Source: Chryseobacterium sp. GVT01B (GTDB taxonomy: Bacteria > Bacteroidota > Bacteroidia > Flavobacteriales > Weeksellaceae). Taken from it: 64,000 nt of DNA. Within the stretch, counting starts at the first letter, position 1. Each line of letters opens with the position of its first letter. The stretch covers positions 336,623-400,622 of the forward strand of contig NZ_JAHXYI010000007.1 of the NCBI RefSeq assembly GCF_019970045.1, given 5' to 3'. Below the pieces are notes generated by a model. It searched no databases. It was not told the origin of the DNA and saw only the letters and a list, made by a program, of their open reading frames with translations. Both the position numbers and the translations under genes were made by a program. Positions 41,623 to 50,094 of this stretch are shown here, piece after piece.

Positions 41623-43092
41623 ATGAGCAGAACGAGAATTGTAAAAGGCACCTACGACAAAATCTCACATGAAAATCATAATATGTATTCTCAGGAGAGT
41701 ATTATTTCACGTGCCATGAAATGGATTTCTGAAAAGGGTAATGCTAAAGGAGTAAGTCATAATACGCCAAGCGATCCTCCTCCTCCTGAAATAAAAGCAA
41801 AATGTGCTGTTCACTTTCGAAGTAAAAATGGCTGGCAGGGAGAAGATTATGGTTTTGACTGGATGAGATTGGGGGAGACCTCTAATTTTGGTGATATTAA
41901 TTATGAAGATATAATAGCAAAGCAATATACGGATGCTACTTATACTACATTGGAAAGAAATATCAATGAATATGATGGGAGCTTTAAAAAGGAACCTGTC
42001 TTATATTCTAAACTTAAGCAAATATATGGGGTTTACAGTATTCCGTGGAAGAAAAAAGCAGATGGTACTCTCGAAAATTATTATTGTTCCTGGTTATCAC
42101 TTTACCCTTCCCAGATCAAAGATAGTAAAACAAACCAGCTTACTGCATCTAATTTTAAAAATACCAAAGCTGTTTTAAGCCTTAATATTGAAGTAGATGA
42201 AGAACCGGACGCTTTAAAATTTAAAGAAAATAAGTTTTTCAAAATTTCTCCGATGGAAATTTCTCCTAAGACCAAAGGGAAGTACAATCTTAAAGATTTT
42301 GTAACCATAGAATGCTTGGAGGAATTTTCAAATGATCAGGTTATAGAAGTTATCGCAGTAAAAAAAGATAATGCAGGAATTGAAACCTCCGAAGTCGCCG
42401 GGCGATTAAATGTTTGGGCTAATCATTCTGCCAAAAGGAAAAAAACTAAATTTTTAATTATTGAATTAAAGACACCTGAGCTCACAGCTGGAGCTCCTTC
42501 AAAAACGGGAAATTCTGCTGGACAGAAAGAATTATTTGAAAATTATTTACGTCAGGCGTTGATAGAGGCAGATGTAGAAACTGAAACTATTGACGTATCT
42601 ACAGATTCCCATTTTAAAGCAGGTGGTAAATATGTCATTGGAGGTAAAATTGCTGCTTATTATCAACCATCAAATAATGCTCCATCGGGGTTTGTTACTC
42701 TTCAAAATTATATATACGATAAATTGAAAACACAGTTGAAAAATAATAAAATTTCTGAAACAAAATATGATAATCATTACATTGCTATCTATCTCGGAGA
42801 AAGCGGGGGATTTGTAGATGCTTCTAATCATGTAATTGCGCTCAATGGATATAGTAATGGCAGGTTTGTGGTACTATTTCCAACAAAAAATAATCAAACA
42901 GCAGCTCACGAATTTCTTCATAGTTTTGCATTACCTCACAGTTTTACTAATTCAGAAGCCGATGCAAAAGCACAGTTTACTTATGAATATGCTAAAACAG
43001 AAAATATTATGGATTATTCTCATCACATTCCCGAAACACGTTATAATCTTTGGAAATGGCAATGGGTGATAGCTAATACAAATACCAAATAA
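41623..43092 (+). CDS. Probable T6SS effector with C-terminal metzincin protease domain
   Basis: A 489-residue protein whose gene starts two bases after vgrG. The C-terminal domain has the zinc motif HEFLHSFALPH (His429, Glu430, His433, His439) and a Met-turn NIMDY (Met463) 24 residues after the last zinc ligand, the pattern of metzincin metallopeptidases. An N-terminal region of about 45 residues (IVKGTYDKISHENHN) may serve for loading; a middle beta region near residues 205-275 looks Ig-like. It lacks a signal peptide, as expected of a T6SS cargo. Its codon use is more AT-rich than vgrG. The target is unknown. Confidence 0.75.
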   Translation: MSRTRIVKGTYDKISHENHNMYSQESIISRAMKWISEKGNAKGVSHNTPSDPPPPEIKAKCAVHFRSKNGWQGEDYGFDWMRLGETSNFGDINYEDIIAKQYTDATYTTLERNINEYDGSFKKEPVLYSKLKQIYGVYSIPWKKKADGTLENYYCSWLSLYPSQIKDSKTNQLTASNFKNTKAVLSLNIEVDEEPDALKFKENKFFKISPMEISPKTKGKYNLKDFVTIECLEEFSNDQVIEVIAVKKDNAGIETSEVAGRLNVWANHSAKRKKTKFLIIELKTPELTAGAPSKTGNSAGQKELFENYLRQALIEADVETETIDVSTDSHFKAGGKYVIGGKIAAYYQPSNNAPSGFVTLQNYIYDKLKTQLKNNKISETKYDNHYIAIYLGESGGFVDASNHVIALNGYSNGRFVVLFPTKNNQTAAHEFLHSFALPHSFTNSEADAKAQFTYEYAKTENIMDYSHHIPETRYNLWKWQWVIANTNTK

Positions 43093-43094
43093 TT

Positions 43095-43727
43095 ATGAAA
43101 AAAATATTTTTATTATTCAGCTTATTGATACTTTTTTCATGTAAATCTCAAAAAAGAAATATGATAATTCCTACAATAGATAACAAATTTGAAAAGTTTG
43201 ATATAGACAAATTTAGTAAATCAACAAAAAAAGAAACTGATGTGGTAAGAGAGTTTCTGCCCAATGGAAATTATATTGAAATGAGTATGGCAAACTCTGG
43301 TAAATATTATACTGAATCATATAAAGGTTCTTATTTTATGCTGTCTAAATCATATTATCCAAATGGAAATATAAAACATAAGGGTATTATGTTTAATGTA
43401 CCTTGGGGAGCTCCTTTCCAGAAAGCAATCTGGTATGAGTTTGATGAAAATGGAAATCTGATTAAAAATATTGATTATGATAAGCCTTACAAATATACAT
43501 TTGAAGATATTTTAAAATTCTGTGAAAAAGAAGCTATTCCCGTTACAAAAGGTCCGGTATTACAAAGTACAGGTTTTCATACTATAATTTCAAGAAGAAT
43601 AGAAAATGAAAAACCTATTTGGGAAATAGAATGGTTAAAGAAGTCGAATCGTGTTGAAAATATAATTTTGGATGGTATTTCCGGTAAGGTTATTTCTAGA
43701 AAAGAAGCAGAGTATATTAACAATTAA
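43095..43727 (+). CDS. Lipoprotein, candidate immunity protein to the metzincin effector
   Basis: A 210-residue lipoprotein (Cys16 in LLILFSCKS), starting two bases after the effector stop. The middle has MORN/toxin-antitoxin-like repeats (YYPNGNIKHKGIMF, YEFDENGNLIKNI). The periplasmic location fits an immunity role against an effector delivered to the periplasm. AT content is as high as in the effector gene, so the pair probably moved as one cassette. No family assignment is certain, and immunity is inferred from order, lipidation and shared composition. Confidence 0.55.
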   Translation: MKKIFLLFSLLILFSCKSQKRNMIIPTIDNKFEKFDIDKFSKSTKKETDVVREFLPNGNYIEMSMANSGKYYTESYKGSYFMLSKSYYPNGNIKHKGIMFNVPWGAPFQKAIWYEFDENGNLIKNIDYDKPYKYTFEDILKFCEKEAIPVTKGPVLQSTGFHTIISRRIENEKPIWEIEWLKKSNRVENIILDGISGKVISRKEAEYINN

Positions 43728-43911
43728 GTTTTATAGTAATCATGTTTTGCAAAATACTGTTATAAGTACCAAAAACTATTATATAGAAATTATCTGTAAT
43801 ATTCAAAACCACTATCTCCAACAATAATTTAAATAACCCTTAACTATTAAATTATCAACATAAAACGGCTTGTCATAAGCATCTCATAAAACTAAATAAC
43901 CTTCAACATCA

Positions 43912-44583
43912 ATGAACAAACTCACGGATCATCTGAAATATTTCTCTAAACTATCCGCAGCATTCATCTTCAGTATATTTAAAATTTATGCAATAGGACT
44001 TATTTCTACGATTGTTACCCTGGTATTGGGGATTTATATTTTATCTGATCGTTTAGGCCCGTCATTAGGACATGCAGGAGCAATTGCATTTATAATAACC
44101 ACAATTAAAGCGAAACCTGTTTCGGCGGTTATATTTTATTTGTTGATGATTATTGCTCCGTTTTTAACAATTGTTTTTGCTTCAAAATATGCAATGTCAG
44201 TAGTGATCAGCAAGCTGCTTCAGGATCATTCCAAAACAATTGTAATCCCGTTTATCGATAAGGTGATTGGTATTTTTAAAGCGAAACAGCCAACTGTTAT
44301 CCGTACAAGTGCTGATTTTGCAATCGCTAAAGTTAAACTCCTGAATGAATTTAGAAATAGTTCAGAAAACAAAATACTCAAACGTATTTTAGGCTATGCT
44401 TTAAATAAAATAAAGTTCGACGAATTGAATCTGGGAGATGATAATGCAGATTTTTCCGAAATTATAAAAACTACTCTGATTGAAAAACTGTATGAGCTGG
44501 CAGAACCTTCGGCCATGTTATTCTATATCTACATCGGACTTCAATGGTTCAGTTTGATTTTATTATACTTTTTGAATATATAA
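43912..44583 (+). CDS. Hypothetical membrane protein in the T6SS locus
   Basis: A 223-residue protein that I do not recognise. It has about three N-terminal helices (residues 15-45, 55-75 and 78-105) and one at the C-terminus (FYIYIGLQWFSLILLYFLNI), with a soluble, helical segment of about 100 residues between. It lies between the effector/lipoprotein pair and the clpV gene, without close spacing to either. It could be a second immunity or an unrecognised T6SS membrane part; nothing decides. Confidence 0.6.
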   Translation: MNKLTDHLKYFSKLSAAFIFSIFKIYAIGLISTIVTLVLGIYILSDRLGPSLGHAGAIAFIITTIKAKPVSAVIFYLLMIIAPFLTIVFASKYAMSVVISKLLQDHSKTIVIPFIDKVIGIFKAKQPTVIRTSADFAIAKVKLLNEFRNSSENKILKRILGYALNKIKFDELNLGDDNADFSEIIKTTLIEKLYELAEPSAMLFYIYIGLQWFSLILLYFLNI

Positions 44584-44848
44584 AAGAAAAAAGTAGGCTT
44601 AGGTTAGTAATTTGTCACAAAACTTCACCATCAGAACTATGTTGAAAAACAAAAAAACACCATTGTTACATCTCTAATTGAAGAATTAACTATCTTTATC
44701 TCGTTTAGAATAAAATAATTAATTTTAGCTACACAAAAAAGTGACTTTTGAATCTCTTAAAGACAGGGATGAAAAATGTAGATCAAATACCATCAAATCT
44801 GAAGTACAGACAACAGAACGCAAATATATTAATATAAGAAAATTATAA

Positions 44849-47344
44849 ATGGGAGTACTAGTAACCAACGAAACCGTAAAGCAACTATTTCACATTGCTC
44901 AGTCGATAGCGAAGGAAAATTATAATGGAACCTATGGAGGCCCGCATATTCTGCAGGCTTTAATGCATAAAGATATCGGACTTAATGAATTTCTGAAAAG
45001 TATAGATAAAGATCCCGGATATTTCTATGAATGGGCAGATGTACGTATTGAAGAATACCCTAAGACAAATCATCTTCCCGATGAAGTAGGTCAGGATGAT
45101 GCGATAGATAATCTTATTGAAGAAGCTGACGATATCCGTTTAAAATTAGGATTGGATGAGATTACTCCCATCTGTATTCTGACAGCAATTGTAAAACCAC
45201 AGGTTGTATTCTCACTTCAGCAGCTGAAATCACTTCCGTTGAGAGAACATGAGATATTCAATCTATATAGAAAGGATACACCGTTTACCGTTTCAGAAGA
45301 TGGTGATTTCTCATCATTATTTTCAAACGGTTCAGATTATTCAGACTCTTCCTTTCCTTCCATTAAAAGCTATTGTGTAGACAGAACCGCACAGGCAAGA
45401 AAAGGAGAAATTGAAAATATTATTGGTAGAGATAAAGAACTCAGAATGCTGGTAGAAATTCTTTGCCGCAGAAGCAAACCGAATGTGATCATCATCGGTG
45501 AACCTGGAGTAGGAAAAACAGCATTGGTAGAAGGATTTGCTACTGAAATCATCAAAGGGAATGTTCCTGAAATGCTTAAAAACGGTACCCTTTTAGAACT
45601 GGATACCGGAGCATTGCTAGCCGGAACTTCTTATAAAGGTGAAATTGAAGACCGTCTGAAAAAAGTTATCAATGAATGTAAGAAAATTGAAAAAGCCATT
45701 CTTTTCATTGATGAGATTCATACCCTTTTAGACCCGAAAGGAAGCATCGGAAATGTTGCCAACCTTTTGAAACCAGAGCTTGCCAGAGGTGAAATTACCG
45801 TAATTGGAGCTACAACCCAGGAAGAATATAGAAAGATTATAGAGCCGGAGCAGGCTTTCAACCGTCGTTTCGAGGTTTTAACCGTGCATGAGCCGGATGA
45901 AAAGACCTGCGTGAAAATGATTGATGTCCTTCTTGAAGGCTACAAAAAACACCATGGCATTGAAGTCGAAAAAACTGCGATTCCGGAATGTGTACGCCTG
46001 GCTAAAAGATATGCAAAAGGAAAAAAATTACCCGATGCTGCTATTGATTTATTAGACAGAACAATGGCAGCCATCAAAATGCTTGATGAATTGTCAGAAA
46101 AAGAATTGAGCAGCTGGAAAGAAAGCTATGATGCTATTTTAGAAGAAGAATATGCCGACAGCAAAGATAAAGCAGACGAACTGATCTGGACTTATAATCT
46201 CCTGAGGGATAAAATAAGCCCGATTCTTTGGGGGTCGCTGAGTGAGCAGCCTGCCATTGATAACTCGATGCCGGTAGATCAGATTCAGCAGATTATAGAA
46301 GATACTTATGCCGAGCTTCTGCAGCATGCTGCGAAGAAAAGAGAAAAAGTAGACAGACTTGAACTTGCCGCTGTAATGGCTGCAAAAACCAATATTCCAA
46401 TCGGAAAGATCCAGGCTCAGGAAAAAGAAAAACTCCTGAATATGGAATCTCTTCTGCTAAACAGGGTAGTAGGGCAGGATCACGCATTAAAAATCCTTTC
46501 CGATGCTATTGTTGAAAACCGAAGCGGATTGAATAAACCCGGTCAGCCAATTGGGTCATTCTTCCTTCTGGGACCTACAGGAACAGGTAAAACAGAGCTG
46601 GCAAAATCAATGGCAGAATTACTTTTCAATGATGAAAAGGCAATGGTGCGTTTTGATATGTCAGAATTTAAAGAAGAACATTCTGCAGCCTTACTATACG
46701 GAGCGCCTCCGGGATATGTAGGATACGAAGAAGGAGGTATGCTTGTCAATAAAATCAGACAACAGCCCTATACCGTTGTCTTATTTGATGAAATTGAAAA
46801 AGCACACCACTCAGTTTTTGACGTATTCCTTCAGATAATGGACGAAGGAAAAGTTCATGATAAATTAGGTAAAGAAGGAGATTTCAGCAATGCATTGATC
46901 CTGTTTACCTCCAATATCGGAAGTGAAGAAATTGTAAAACAGTTTGAAGAAGGAAAAATTCCGGAATCATCTTCACTGATGCAGATTATGTCAAATTCAG
47001 GACGGTTCAGACCTGAGTTTTTAGCAAGAATTACAGAGATCATTCCTTTTGCACCGATCACAGAATCTATTGCAGAAAGAATCTTCAATATTCAGCTGAA
47101 ATCATTGCATACCTCGTTGACAAGATTGGGAATCACTTTAAAGATCAGTGATGATGCCGTAAGAAATCTTGCATTAGGCGGATTCAGCAGCAAGTATGGA
47201 GCAAGACAGATCTCGGGAGTAATCCGTGCACAGCTTGCCAGACCGATCTCTAAAATGATTGTCAGAGAAGAAGTAAAGTCCGGCCAGACCATTCATGTAG
47301 ATTGGAATAAAGAGGAAGAAAAACCAAGCTGGAAAGTAGATTAA
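44849..47344 (+). CDS. tssH: ClpV/TssH, T6SS sheath-disassembly ATPase
   Basis: An 831-residue Clp/Hsp100 AAA+ protein. An N-terminal Clp_N-like domain (VKQLFHIAQSIAKENYNGTYGGPHILQAL) precedes AAA1 with Walker A GEPGVGKT at residue 217 and Walker B ILFIDEIHTLL, then AAA2 with GPTGTGKT at residue 575 and VVLFDEIEKAH. The middle region is shorter than in ClpB. This and the T6SS context mark it as ClpV, which pulls contracted sheath apart for recycling. The sheath genes TssB and TssC themselves are absent from this window. Confidence 0.88.
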   Translation: MGVLVTNETVKQLFHIAQSIAKENYNGTYGGPHILQALMHKDIGLNEFLKSIDKDPGYFYEWADVRIEEYPKTNHLPDEVGQDDAIDNLIEEADDIRLKLGLDEITPICILTAIVKPQVVFSLQQLKSLPLREHEIFNLYRKDTPFTVSEDGDFSSLFSNGSDYSDSSFPSIKSYCVDRTAQARKGEIENIIGRDKELRMLVEILCRRSKPNVIIIGEPGVGKTALVEGFATEIIKGNVPEMLKNGTLLELDTGALLAGTSYKGEIEDRLKKVINECKKIEKAILFIDEIHTLLDPKGSIGNVANLLKPELARGEITVIGATTQEEYRKIIEPEQAFNRRFEVLTVHEPDEKTCVKMIDVLLEGYKKHHGIEVEKTAIPECVRLAKRYAKGKKLPDAAIDLLDRTMAAIKMLDELSEKELSSWKESYDAILEEEYADSKDKADELIWTYNLLRDKISPILWGSLSEQPAIDNSMPVDQIQQIIEDTYAELLQHAAKKREKVDRLELAAVMAAKTNIPIGKIQAQEKEKLLNMESLLLNRVVGQDHALKILSDAIVENRSGLNKPGQPIGSFFLLGPTGTGKTELAKSMAELLFNDEKAMVRFDMSEFKEEHSAALLYGAPPGYVGYEEGGMLVNKIRQQPYTVVLFDEIEKAHHSVFDVFLQIMDEGKVHDKLGKEGDFSNALILFTSNIGSEEIVKQFEEGKIPESSSLMQIMSNSGRFRPEFLARITEIIPFAPITESIAERIFNIQLKSLHTSLTRLGITLKISDDAVRNLALGGFSSKYGARQISGVIRAQLARPISKMIVREEVKSGQTIHVDWNKEEEKPSWKVD

Positions 47345-47401
47345 TTAGGAAGCAAAAAGGTAAAAAATACATTTGCCTTTTTGCTTATAAATACAAAAAA
47401 A

Positions 47402-48268
47402 ATGAAAACCATTGTCAGAAATATTTTTACAGGCTTACTATTATTGGGAACTGTTATCAGTGTAAACGGGCAGTTTCTTGCTGCTTCCGATACCTCAGAA
47501 AGCAGTGTGAGAAAATATAAAGGCATCATTAATGCCAATAAAGATCTTGTAGAATTTATTGAACAGTTACTCCTTCAGAAAGGACTTCCCAAGCATTTGA
47601 GAAATCTGGCCCTGATAGAATCACATTTCGACAGGAATATTACTTCCGGAGCCGGAGCCGTAGGCATATGGCAGCTGATGACTGCCCATGCTAACCAATA
47701 CGGACTTACAGAACAAAATCGTACCGATGTTTATAAAAGTACGAAAACAGCGGTTATCTCATTAGCAAACCTTTATAAAAAATATAACAATTGGGTGACC
47801 GTTGTAGCAGCCTACAACTGCGGTGAAGGAAACATTGCCAAAGCAATGGAAGCAGCAGGCTCCTCTCAATATCACGAATTTTCTAAATACCTTCCCGGAG
47901 AAACCATTAATCACGTGAAGAAATACCTCAATGCATGCTATGCTACAGGAGAACTTCAGAGTGTTTTAAGCAATTACAATTCTTCAAGAATCAACAAGAT
48001 TTTCTTTGAGGACGGAAACAGAAGAGTGATGACTGCTTCGCTTTCAGAAACAGAAATCAATGCCGGATTCAATCTTAAAGTTGTTGCTGATGAACTTAAT
48101 GTAGACATGGATAAAATCCTTACCTGGAATCCTGGTATCGTTGAAGAGCTTCAGAAAAAAGGAGAAAGCCCTTTCTATCTTCCGGTAGATCTGATGCCGG
48201 ATTTTCTATTAAGAAAAAATAAAATACTGGTTCGTTCCATCAAAGAAGGAGCAAGTATCCAACAGTAA
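47402..48268 (+). CDS. Lytic transglycosylase with LysM-like C-terminus
   Basis: A 288-residue exported murein lyase starting at 47402 (an ATG 21 bases upstream is poorer). The signal peptide ends near VNGQF. The SLT domain has the catalytic Glu73 in ALIESHFDRN, then SGAGAVGIWQLM and AYNCGEGNIAKAM, the GH23 signature. A degenerate LysM-like segment (VVADELNVDMDKILTWNPG) follows. It lies between clpV and the hcp pair, so it probably opens peptidoglycan for T6SS assembly. A MltD-like housekeeping role is the alternative. Confidence 0.82.
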   Translation: MKTIVRNIFTGLLLLGTVISVNGQFLAASDTSESSVRKYKGIINANKDLVEFIEQLLLQKGLPKHLRNLALIESHFDRNITSGAGAVGIWQLMTAHANQYGLTEQNRTDVYKSTKTAVISLANLYKKYNNWVTVVAAYNCGEGNIAKAMEAAGSSQYHEFSKYLPGETINHVKKYLNACYATGELQSVLSNYNSSRINKIFFEDGNRRVMTASLSETEINAGFNLKVVADELNVDMDKILTWNPGIVEELQKKGESPFYLPVDLMPDFLLRKNKILVRSIKEGASIQQ

Positions 48269-48284
48269 ATAATCTCAAATACAA

Positions 48285-48325
48285 ATAAAAAAGCAATCAA
48301 TTTTCAGTTGGTTGCTTTTTTTATG
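48285..48325 (+). terminator. Terminator after the lytic transglycosylase gene
   Basis: AAAAAAGCAATCAA and TTGGTTGCTTTTTT form a stem of about 12 bp running into a T-tract. Confidence 0.7.
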
Positions 48326-48477
48326 CAATAACTTATCTGTTAAAAAAAGGCCAACTTTATATTAAAGGAATCTTAATATTTCTCACTCAGGTGGAAAATT
48401 TTTATTTTTATTATTGTTTTTCAATAAGTTGAAACCCTTTGCTGGTAGTCTTTTGAATAGGTTTGTTAAATCCATTG

Positions 48478-48570
48478 TCGTAGAATTACGACAAGAAATC
48501 GTAGAACTACTACAATTTCTCAGATTTATATTGAAAAGTTTTTTTTAGCAATAAAGAGCCTCTATCTTTG
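48478..48570 (+). promoter_or_regulatory. Two phased operator units and -7 box, hcp copy 2
   Basis: Units at 48478-48493 and 48499-48514 are 21 bp apart and identical to those of hcp copy 1. The last unit ends 48 bases before TATCTTTG (48563-48570). The sequence between operator and -7 box is nearly identical to copy 1, so gene and control region were duplicated together. Confidence 0.75.
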
Positions 48571-48618
48571 CTAAACAATCACCGAATCACAAAATATTAA
48601 CGATCAAAATTTACAATC

Positions 48619-49035
48619 ATGGCAGAAAGAAATTCAAGAGGAATCTTAAAATTCAACGGAGGAGAAGGACAGAAGCTGTTAAAAATGAATTACAGTGTAT
48701 CCAGATCTACAGACGTATCAGGACGTGTAGCATCAGACCCTTCTAACGCATTGATCAAAGTAACAGTAGAAGCTACTGAAAAATCGGACATCCTTGAAAG
48801 CTTGTTAAACGGTAAATACAAGCCAACAAAAGGAGAAATTACGTTCAACAAATCTCACGAAGAAGGAACATTAATCACTTTGAACTGGGAAAACGGATAT
48901 GTAATCCAGCACGAAGTAGACTTCGATGCAATCGACAGCAACAGTATGCTGATCAGCTTTGTAATCAGCGCTGAAACTATCGACTACGGTACTTCTCAAT
49001 ACGCTGGACTATGGCCTTCTACAGGTAGTAATTAA
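48619..49035 (+). CDS. tssD: Hcp/TssD, copy 2
   Basis: A 138-residue Hcp, almost identical to copies 1 and 3. It reads FNGGEGQ where the others have FNNGEGQ, TKGEITF instead of TVGEITF, and ends WPSTGSN. Duplication with the promoter allows more tube protein or mixed tubes. The order transglycosylase-hcp-hcp, apart from vgrG, suggests these copies serve supply rather than a specific spike. Confidence 0.9.
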   Translation: MAERNSRGILKFNGGEGQKLLKMNYSVSRSTDVSGRVASDPSNALIKVTVEATEKSDILESLLNGKYKPTKGEITFNKSHEEGTLITLNWENGYVIQHEVDFDAIDSNSMLISFVISAETIDYGTSQYAGLWPSTGSN

Positions 49036-49069
49036 GCCTATTCATCATCTTAGTAAAAATAAAATTGGT

Positions 49070-49115
49070 ACAGAACAGTATACTCACCCGAGTTTACTGT
49101 TCTGTTTTTTTTTGT
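49070..49115 (+). terminator. Terminator after hcp copy 2
   Basis: ACAGAACAGTA and TACTGTTCTGT form an 11-bp stem followed by a long T-run. The stem motif AGAACAGTA is shared with the terminator of copy 3. Confidence 0.75.
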
Positions 49116-49340
49116 ATAAAATCAAGCCGTTTATGACAATGTAATAAAATAATGAGTGTTTTCAAGTCTCAACCTGTGCGTGTTTATAGTAAATGGTCAG
49201 AGTGGTTTTGATTCCTGTAAAGTTGTCTTTTTAACATATTATTTCTCTTTTATGTGTAATATTAAGTAGGATTTTCTTATTTTATGACAAGGTTTAATAT
49301 ATTTATTTATAATGTGTTATGATTTGTTTTAAGTCTTTTG

Positions 49341-49454
49341 TCGTAGAATTACGACATGAAATCGTAGAACTACTACACCAAATCGTATAATTACTACACT
49401 TTTTCATATTTCTGTTCAAATGCTTTTTTTTCAAAACCAAGGGGGTTATCTTTG
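49341..49454 (+). promoter_or_regulatory. Three phased operator units and -7 box, hcp copy 3
   Basis: Units at 49341-49356, 49362-49377 and 49383-49398 (TCGTATAATTACTACA in the third) repeat every 21 bp. The last one ends 48 bases before TATCTTTG (49447-49454), exactly as for copies 1 and 2 although the DNA between is different. The added third unit may give stronger or more sensitive activation. The rest of the 49036-49505 gap is AT-rich and gene-free. Confidence 0.75.
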
Positions 49455-49505
49455 TTATATAATTATTGAATAACAATTTATTACTAACGACTAAAATTTA
49501 CAATC

Positions 49506-49919
49506 ATGGCAGAAAGAAATTCAAGAGGAATCTTAAAATTCAACAACGGTGAAGGACAGAAACTGTTAAAAATGAACTACAGTGTATCAAGATCTACAGA
49601 CGTATCAGGACGTGTAGCATCAGATCCTTCTAACGCATTAATCAAGGTTACAGTAGAAGCTACTGAAAAGTCAGACATCCTTGAAAGCTTGTTAAACGGT
49701 AAATACAAGCCAACAGTAGGAGAAATCACTTTCAACAAATCTCACGAAGAAGGAACATTGATTACTTTGAAATGGGAAAACGGATATGTAATCCAGCACG
49801 AAGTAGATTTCGACGCAGTAGACAGCAACAGTATGCTGATCAGCTTCGTAATCAGTGCTGAAACTATTGACTACGGTACTTCTCAGTATGCAGGACTATG
49901 GCCTTCTACAGGTAAATAA
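49506..49919 (+). CDS. tssD: Hcp/TssD, copy 3
   Basis: A 137-residue Hcp differing from copy 2 at four internal positions: FNNGEGQ, TVGEITF, LKWENG and DAVDSN. It ends WPSTGK. The promoter has three operator units. It ends the visible T6SS locus. The near identity of the three proteins, including synonymous sites over long stretches, points to recent duplication or gene conversion. Confidence 0.9.
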   Translation: MAERNSRGILKFNNGEGQKLLKMNYSVSRSTDVSGRVASDPSNALIKVTVEATEKSDILESLLNGKYKPTVGEITFNKSHEEGTLITLKWENGYVIQHEVDFDAVDSNSMLISFVISAETIDYGTSQYAGLWPSTGK

Positions 49920-49941
49920 TCCAATACAATGTAAAGAAAAA

Positions 49942-49975
49942 AAGAACAGTATACCAACAGTATACTGTTCTTGTG
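49942..49975 (+). terminator. Terminator after hcp copy 3
   Basis: AAGAACAGTATAC and GTATACTGTTCTT form a perfect 13-bp stem with a CAACA loop, then a T-rich tail. Just downstream, CCCGAATCTCCATC occurs twice in tandem (about 49998-50026), of no clear role. Confidence 0.75.
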
Positions 49976-50071
49976 TTTTTATACACCTCCACCCTGAACC
50001 CCGAATCTCCATCCCCGAATCTCCATCCCCGAAACCCTTCCTCAAACTACCAACTTTTACTCCTATTTTCT

Positions 50072-50079
50072 TATATTTG
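50072..50079 (+). promoter_or_regulatory. -7 box of polA
   Basis: TATATTTG is a perfect TAnnTTTG box 15 bases upstream of the polA ATG at 50095, giving a leader of under 15 nt. Confidence 0.5.
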
Positions 50080-50094
50080 TTCATTAATCAAAAT

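Noticed and set aside
38968..49398. The 16-bp units every 21 bp upstream of the hcp genes as a small CRISPR array
   Set aside because: The spacing sequence is only 5 bp and nearly the same each time, there are only two or three units, and no cas genes are near. Position relative to the -7 box fits operators.
48478..49919. Hcp duplications as part of a transposon
   Set aside because: No transposase, terminal inverted repeats or target duplications are seen; tandem duplication with gene conversion explains the identity.
49855..50094. 80-residue N-terminal extension of DNA polymerase I
   Set aside because: The extension overlaps the hcp copy 3 gene and its terminator, is low in complexity, and family members begin at the ATG at 50095, which also has a -7 box at a proper distance.
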